Positions 59,702-64,000 of a stretch of 64,000 bases of DNA are shown here, one piece after another. How positions within the stretch are numbered: the first letter of the stretch is position 1; each line of letters opens with the position of its first letter. Under the pieces are notes generated by a model that searched no databases, had not been told where the DNA came from, and saw only the letters and a list, made by a program, of their open reading frames with translations. The DNA lies in assembly GCA_024760525.1 (NCBI GenBank), contig CP060499.1:3679501-3743500 (forward strand), in the 5' to 3' direction. The DNA comes from Nitrospira sp. (GTDB taxonomy: Bacteria; Nitrospirota; Nitrospiria; Nitrospirales; Nitrospiraceae). The translations under genes were made by a program, and so were the position numbers.

Positions 59702-60726
59702 TCTGCAGCCGGCGCGGCTTTGAGCGGCACAGCGGCCCATGTCGCGCCGGCGTCGGTGGAACGATAGAGACCGCTGCCGTTTGTCCCGGCATAGAGCACT
59801 TGCGAGTTTTTCGGGCCCATGACTAGAGCTCGAATATTCCGGGTCGCAAAGCCTTGATTCATTTCTTGCCACGTCTTCCCGCCGTCAGGACTTTTCCACA
59901 CCCCGGCGGGGCCGCCGACATACAGGTTCGACGGCTCCGTCGGATGGATCACAATGCTGCTCACAAACGGATCAGGAAGCGATTGTCCGATCCGCTCCCA
60001 CTGCTCACCTTTGTTTACCGTACGAAAGAGCCCTTTCGTCGTCCCTGCATAGACGACGTCGGGATTCGTCCGATCGATTTCAATCGCATTGACGCCCAGC
60101 GCCATGGATGCCATCAGCTCGCTCTCAGGAATCAGTCCGTTGTTGATCTTCTTCCACGACATCGCCGCATCCTCCGAACGATAGATCCCGCCGGTTGTTC
60201 CACCAAACAGGATGGTGGGATCCTTAGGGCTAATGGCAATGGATGTCACAATATGGACTTCCTTCATTCCGTTCATCCGTTCTTCCCATTCACGCCCCGC
60301 GTCCTTCGTAGAGAACGCGCCCACGGTCGTGGCGATATAGATCTTTTCGCTCAACGCGGGATGAAACACGAATTGATTCACAAACGAGACATGTTCTTTC
60401 AATCCGACGTTATGCGGAAGCCAATGTTGTCCGCCGTCCGGACTCTTGTAGACCGCATCTCCCATCGTGCCGGCATAGATCGTGGCCGGCAGCTGCGGAT
60501 CGATCGCAAGCGTCGTCACTCGGCGCGCGCTGAAGCTCGGGAATCGCTCCCAAGTCCCACCGCCGTCTCGAGACTTGTAGACCGCGTCGTTCGTGGCCAC
60601 GTAGAGGATATTCGCATTGGTTGGATGGAGCGCGATCGAAACAATCGCCTCACTCTCCTTTTGGCAGCCAAGAGCGACGAGAAGCGATGCCACCAGCAGG
60701 AGTTTGATGTTGGACAGACGCAGCAT
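59695..60726 (-). CDS. Beta-propeller lipoprotein (YCF48/sortilin-like)
   Basis: About 343 residues, starting at ATG 60726 with a lipoprotein signal (MLRLSNIKLLLVASLLVALGC). The mature protein is built from repeated blades with Asp-box (BNR) motifs such as VYKSRDGGGTWERF, VYKSPDGGQHWLPH, IYRSEDAAMSWKK, LFRTVNKGEQWERI and VWKSPDGGKTWQEM, about seven in number. Such propellers are YCF48-like assembly factors or sortilin-type recognition domains. The upstream in-frame start adds nine residues but no better signal. The role is unknown. Confidence 0.82.
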   Translation of the reverse strand: MLRLSNIKLLLVASLLVALGCQKESEAIVSIALHPTNANILYVATNDAVYKSRDGGGTWERFPSFSARRVTTLAIDPQLPATIYAGTMGDAVYKSPDGGQHWLPHNVGLKEHVSFVNQFVFHPALSEKIYIATTVGAFSTKDAGREWEERMNGMKEVHIVTSIAISPKDPTILFGGTTGGIYRSEDAAMSWKKINNGLIPESELMASMALGVNAIEIDRTNPDVVYAGTTKGLFRTVNKGEQWERIGQSLPDPFVSSIVIHPTEPSNLYVGGPAGVWKSPDGGKTWQEMNQGFATRNIRALVMGPKNSQVLYAGTNGSGLYRSTDAGATWAAVPLKAAPAADQ

Positions 60727-60937
60727 GGCGATCGTGGCGGCAGACCTAAACACAGGATTCAGCGAGGAGTCAAGGATGAAGACGTCTCACGCTGCGAGGG
60801 ACAGTTTTCTACTAATGATGTTTGACACATCTCTCGCAAAGGATAACAATCCGCACGAGTTTCACTCGACAGGAATCAAGACAGAGGGCTTCCAGCATCT
60901 AGCTCCCTATCGAAGCCTATGAGAAAGAGGATTCACG

Positions 60938-61546
60938 ATGGATATGGAAGACATGATTTCTGCGGTGCAGAAGAAGCTGGGCGTTCAGGTAGATGGTCGA
61001 GCCGGAACCGAGACCTGGGGAGCGATTTATGCCCACATCGTCAAACCAACCATTCAAGGAGAAGCTCCCGCCGAGGCGATTGAAGACGTCGATGCACGCA
61101 GCGAAAGGAGTATCGTGACGCTGCTTCCGGAAGTGCAACCCATCGCCCGCGCATTGGTGCAAAAGGCGGCTCAGTTCGGGATTCACATAAAGATCATCAG
61201 TGGTTTGAGAAGCTATGCCGAACAGGACGACTTATACGCGCAAGGTCGCACAAAGCCAGGAGCCAAAGTCACGAACGCACGCGGTGGGTACTCGAATCAT
61301 AACTTCGGCATTGCCTTTGATGTTGGAGTCTTCGAGGGTACGAAGTACCTCAGCGAATCCGTCAAGTATAAGGCGGTCGGCGTCCTTGGAATGGACTTGG
61401 GTCTCGAATGGGGTGGCAACTGGAAAACGCTGGTCGATGAACCTCATTTCCAACTTCGTCCGGGATGGGCTGTGGATATCACGGAATCTGAAATGCTGGC
61501 GGGGCTCCGAGAGCGCAAAGAGAGTGGAGCCTCCTTCTATGCATAG
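60938..61546 (+). CDS. M15 peptidase with N-terminal peptidoglycan-binding-like domain
   Basis: A 202-residue protein. The N-terminal 40 residues (MISAVQKKLGVQVDGRAGTETWGAIY) resemble a peptidoglycan-binding domain 1 repeat. The rest is an M15 (VanY/CwlK-type) metallopeptidase: SGLRSYAEQDDLYAQGRTKPG, the zinc motif SNHNFGIAFDVG, and DEPHFQLRPGW. It lacks a signal peptide, as is typical of phage-like endolysins. AGAAAGAGGA precedes the ATG. It may cut cell-wall peptides after export by an unknown route or be a phage remnant. Confidence 0.85.
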   Translation: MDMEDMISAVQKKLGVQVDGRAGTETWGAIYAHIVKPTIQGEAPAEAIEDVDARSERSIVTLLPEVQPIARALVQKAAQFGIHIKIISGLRSYAEQDDLYAQGRTKPGAKVTNARGGYSNHNFGIAFDVGVFEGTKYLSESVKYKAVGVLGMDLGLEWGGNWKTLVDEPHFQLRPGWAVDITESEMLAGLRERKESGASFYA

Positions 61547-61578
61547 CTCGAACGATTGAGGGCTAACCCGACTCTCCC

Positions 61579-62709
61579 CTACAACTTCTGGTTGATCCGT
61601 TCCGCGTAGCCCGTCATCTCAACGTAACCTTGGCCCTTGAGAGGCCGGCCTCGCTTGGTGCCCGCGACTGAGACCGCCCCTTCCCAATACGTGACTTGCG
61701 CGGTCCGCGAAGTCCGCAGTTCCTGATCAGCCAGCAATGGCGCCAGCTCCAGGGTAAGGTCGAGGGATGGAACGGTCAGCCGCCATTTCGCGGGATACGT
61801 GGCTTTGCTTTCGGAGCTGGTCCATGTGGCCGTCGACTCGATCTGAAAGTCGGTCACCGGAAGGTGTCGTGCCTGACCGTCCGGTGAGACTGCCGTGCCG
61901 CTGGAGGCCGGGTCGGACATGCCGTCTTTCCGACGCATGCGATACAACATGAGCTCGCTGTTGTCGTCCAACTGAAGGCTGAACCAATCCCACCCGACCA
62001 GATCGTTCCCAAGATCGGCCGATCCGAATTCATGATCCATCCAGCTCGTGCCGGTCACATCGAATGTTTCGTTGTCGATCGTCAACTGCCCGATTGTCGC
62101 GAGTCTGGTGAACGAATAGTAGTGCGAGGCTTGTCCGATGGCATCCCCTTTTCGACTGATGCCGTCCGAACCATGGGTGACGAGCAGCTTGGCCGGTTGC
62201 ATCGTGAGGGTCAGGGTGTGGGTATCGTCGCGAGCCGTCACGGTATGGGAGCCGGTCGAATCGGTCGAAGCCTCCGCGCGCCAATCATCGATCCAGACTC
62301 GGAGTCGTGATTCATCGGCGCCTGCCTTCCCCAACCCTTCACGGCTGAGTTTTTCGGAGAAATGAAACCGCCGTCCGGTGATATCGGTCACAGCAAAATG
62401 GGCAAAATACAGCTGGCTCACCGACCATTTCGACGGCAGAGTCTTGATATCCTCCGGCGGAACGGCTCGGCGGAAAAAGGTCAATTCAAAGCCAAAGGAC
62501 CGGCCGTTCTTCGACTGGAGATGGCCCGTGTAATACCACCACTCGGTGCGATAGCGCGGGTGCGACCCGTGGTCCTGCGGAAAGTCGTATCGATACCCGG
62601 CGGTCGCATATTGAAACGGTGTCGGGGATGGGCTCGCGCCGAACGTCATCGAGAGATTGACGCTCAGTACGGCAACAAGGACAATCCCGATTCGCATCCC
62701 TGCTTTCAT
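61579..62709 (-). CDS. AttH/CrtC lipocalin-like exported protein
   Basis: About 376 residues, starting at ATG 62709 (62697 also possible). An N-terminal signal segment (MRIGIVLVAVLSVNLSMTFGAS) is followed by two lipocalin-like beta domains: RYRTEWWYYTGHLQSKNGRSFGFELTFFRR is the characteristic first block, and TGTSWMDHEFGSADLGNDLVGWDW the second. The family (PF07143 type) includes carotenoid 1,2-hydratase and AttH. Bacterial members are often encoded next to ABC transporters that move lipoproteins or lipids, and an ABC ATPase gene lies 880 bases away. The substrate is unknown. Confidence 0.82.
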   Translation of the reverse strand: MKAGMRIGIVLVAVLSVNLSMTFGASPSPTPFQYATAGYRYDFPQDHGSHPRYRTEWWYYTGHLQSKNGRSFGFELTFFRRAVPPEDIKTLPSKWSVSQLYFAHFAVTDITGRRFHFSEKLSREGLGKAGADESRLRVWIDDWRAEASTDSTGSHTVTARDDTHTLTLTMQPAKLLVTHGSDGISRKGDAIGQASHYYSFTRLATIGQLTIDNETFDVTGTSWMDHEFGSADLGNDLVGWDWFSLQLDDNSELMLYRMRRKDGMSDPASSGTAVSPDGQARHLPVTDFQIESTATWTSSESKATYPAKWRLTVPSLDLTLELAPLLADQELRTSRTAQVTYWEGAVSVAGTKRGRPLKGQGYVEMTGYAERINQKL

Positions 62710-62898
62710 GCTCAGGCTCGTTTCAGCAACACACTTGGAGAGGAGCACCAGTACTGTGTGCCCCAATTGTCTCGGTTATAACACGCGCCCGCTCCACGAA
62801 CAAATCGCCCGTCTGTGAGCGGCGTTTCACATTTCTCAGCAACTTGCCGGTCGACGTGCAGCGTTGACAATTTTCACACGTCTCAGCTATCGTGAGTC

Positions 62899-63588
62899 AT
62901 GCAAATCGATCGTGAACGTGGGACGTCGACGACAGGCCCGTCCAAACATGCGGAACCTTTTCCAATTCCCGACCGGCTTCCAGTGTTTCCATTGCCCAAC
63001 GTCGTCTTTTTTCCGAAGACATACCTGCCGCTCCACATTTTTGAGCCGCGTTACCGCCGGATGGTCGGCGACGCAACGATGGGTGGCCAATGTATTGCCA
63101 TGGCGCTGCTGAAGGAGGGATGGGAATCGGACTACTATGGAAATCCAGCGATCTATCCCGCGCTCTGTATCGGACGGATCGTGAGTGTGCAGCCCTTGCC
63201 GGACGGCCGTTCCAACATCTTGCTGCAGGGTCTCGAACGTTGCGAGATCGCCGAAGAGCACTTCGAAAAGCCGTACCGTGAAGCGACGATTCGTGTGACA
63301 CCTCTCCGATCGGACGAGGGGCTGACGAAAGACGTTCGGAGCGGGCTGATCGATGTACTCGGGCGCTACCTCCAAGCGAGAGAAGACAGCACGGCATGGC
63401 AAGGGTTTTTTCGTGAGGAAGTCAGCGACGAAGTCTTGGTCAACACCCTCTCGACCTACCTCGACTGCACACCTTTGGAGAAACAATTTTTACTGGAAGC
63501 GGACGGACTCCACCAGCGGGCGCGTCGATTGAACGATTTGGTTCAATTCATGCTGCACGAGCGTCGCGGGGCGAAGGGCTGGGAATAA
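62899..63588 (+). CDS. LON substrate-binding-domain protein
   Basis: A 229-residue protein made only of the N-terminal Lon domain: LPVFPLPNVVFFPKTYLPLHIFEPRYRRMV, then IGRIVSVQPLPDGRSNILLQGLERCEI, and a helical C-terminal part. It lacks the AAA and protease domains, so it is a stand-alone member of the family of unknown function, possibly an adaptor. Its stop overlaps the ABC ATPase start by one base (TAATG), suggesting one operon. Confidence 0.88.
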   Translation: MQIDRERGTSTTGPSKHAEPFPIPDRLPVFPLPNVVFFPKTYLPLHIFEPRYRRMVGDATMGGQCIAMALLKEGWESDYYGNPAIYPALCIGRIVSVQPLPDGRSNILLQGLERCEIAEEHFEKPYREATIRVTPLRSDEGLTKDVRSGLIDVLGRYLQAREDSTAWQGFFREEVSDEVLVNTLSTYLDCTPLEKQFLLEADGLHQRARRLNDLVQFMLHERRGAKGWE

Positions 63589-64000
63589 TGGATCGCACCG
63601 TCGCCATCAGCGTCAGCCGTCTGTGCAAAACGTATGATAGTCACAAGGCTGTTGATGACTTGTCGTTTCAGATCTACGCAGGAGAAATCTTCGGGCTCCT
63701 CGGGCCGAACGGCGCAGGCAAAAGCACGACGCTTCGCACCCTCATCACCCTGTTGCATCCGACGTCAGGCACCGCGACCATCATGGGCCACGACACGGTG
63801 CGCGAGGCGGATAAGGTACGAACGCTGATCGGGTATGTGCCTCAAGAACGAGCGATCGACCGGTTCCTCACCGGGCGTGAACACCTTCAATTATTGGGAG
63901 CCCTCTATCACTTGACGAAGAATGAGGCGGCCAAACGTATCGCCGAGCTGCTCAAATTGGTTGAGCTGGAAGCCCATGCGGACCGACCGGCCAAGACCTA
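63588..64000 (+). CDS. ABC transporter ATP-binding protein (partial)
   Basis: An N-terminal fragment of about 137 residues, open at the window edge. The Walker A motif GPNGAGKST and the Q-loop VPQERA are intact, and the sequence DRTVAISVSRLCKTYDSHKA with GEIFGLLGPNG is typical of the DrrA/ABC-2-type family of ATPases that drive export of drugs or lipids. Signature, Walker B and H-loop lie beyond the window. The start overlaps the LON-domain gene. Confidence 0.9.
   Translation, partial: MDRTVAISVSRLCKTYDSHKAVDDLSFQIYAGEIFGLLGPNGAGKSTTLRTLITLLHPTSGTATIMGHDTVREADKVRTLIGYVPQERAIDRFLTGREHLQLLGALYHLTKNEAAKRIAELLKLVELEAHADRPAKT

Noticed and set aside
1..64000. CRISPR array, prophage or insertion-sequence transposase
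   Set aside because: No regularly spaced repeats, no terminal repeats around a transposase and no phage structural genes were seen. The M15 peptidase at 60938 alone is not enough to call a prophage.

Overview
The window looks like a chromosome segment of a complete-ammonia-oxidising (comammox) Nitrospira. The main evidence is a stand-alone amoC (23933-24742, minus strand), a full-length ammonia monooxygenase subunit C that keeps the D-x3-H-x12-H copper ligands. Around it lies a Nitrospira-like mix: many receiver and histidine-kinase proteins, RND efflux, lysine synthesis through the diaminopimelate aminotransferase route (dapL), and many small lipoproteins and zinc-ribbon proteins. The species assignment is inference; no rRNA gene or complete tRNA gene is present.

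Left part (1-20 kb) is accessory and sparsely coding. It holds an XRE regulator, an SGNH-hydrolase/PAS fusion, a MASE1 hybrid histidine kinase, two single-domain receivers (one degenerate), a BASS-type transporter, a PilZ protein, and a MarR-controlled RND efflux operon in which the inner-membrane pump and the outer-membrane factor are fused into one 1527-codon frame. From 16.8 to 20.6 kb there is little coding: several 25-34-codon single-helix membrane peptides, two decayed copies of one gene family, and at 19863-19908 the 3' half of an initiator tRNA gene, which looks like the attachment-site scar of an integrated element lying to its left.

Middle (20.6-25.5 kb) is the most unusual part. 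A three-gene operon encodes an asparagine-synthetase-like PP-loop enzyme, a YqcI/YcgG (GntA-type) haem N-hydroxylase and a DUF1989 (carboxyguanidine-deiminase/urea-carboxylase-associated) protein. It converges on a second operon made of a periplasmic membrane-anchored protein, whose predicted mature N-terminus is histidine, followed by amoC. A perfect 22-bp palindrome lies upstream of that second operon. I know of no description of this combination, and it suggests an N-oxygenation pathway for a guanidino or amide nitrogen compound.

Right part (25.6-64 kb) is dense, core-like metabolism. It has ttcA, a low-molecular-weight phosphatase, a metallopeptidase/ATP-grasp pair, gpmA, the arginine operon argD-argF-argG-argH, a small lipoprotein, then lysA-dapA-dapB; dapL lies 12 kb further on and supplies the diaminopimelate aminotransferase step. 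Next come a transaldolase, a family-5 uracil-DNA glycosylase, a lytic transglycosylase, a glycerate 2-kinase followed by a PEP-synthase-like phosphotransferase, rmuC, a MazG-like protein, panC and folK, a GH13 glycosidase, a ParE-type toxin-antitoxin pair next to a truncated macrodomain, and lipid methyltransferase, lipoprotein, M15 peptidase, AttH-like and LON-domain genes. An ABC transporter ATPase runs off the right edge.
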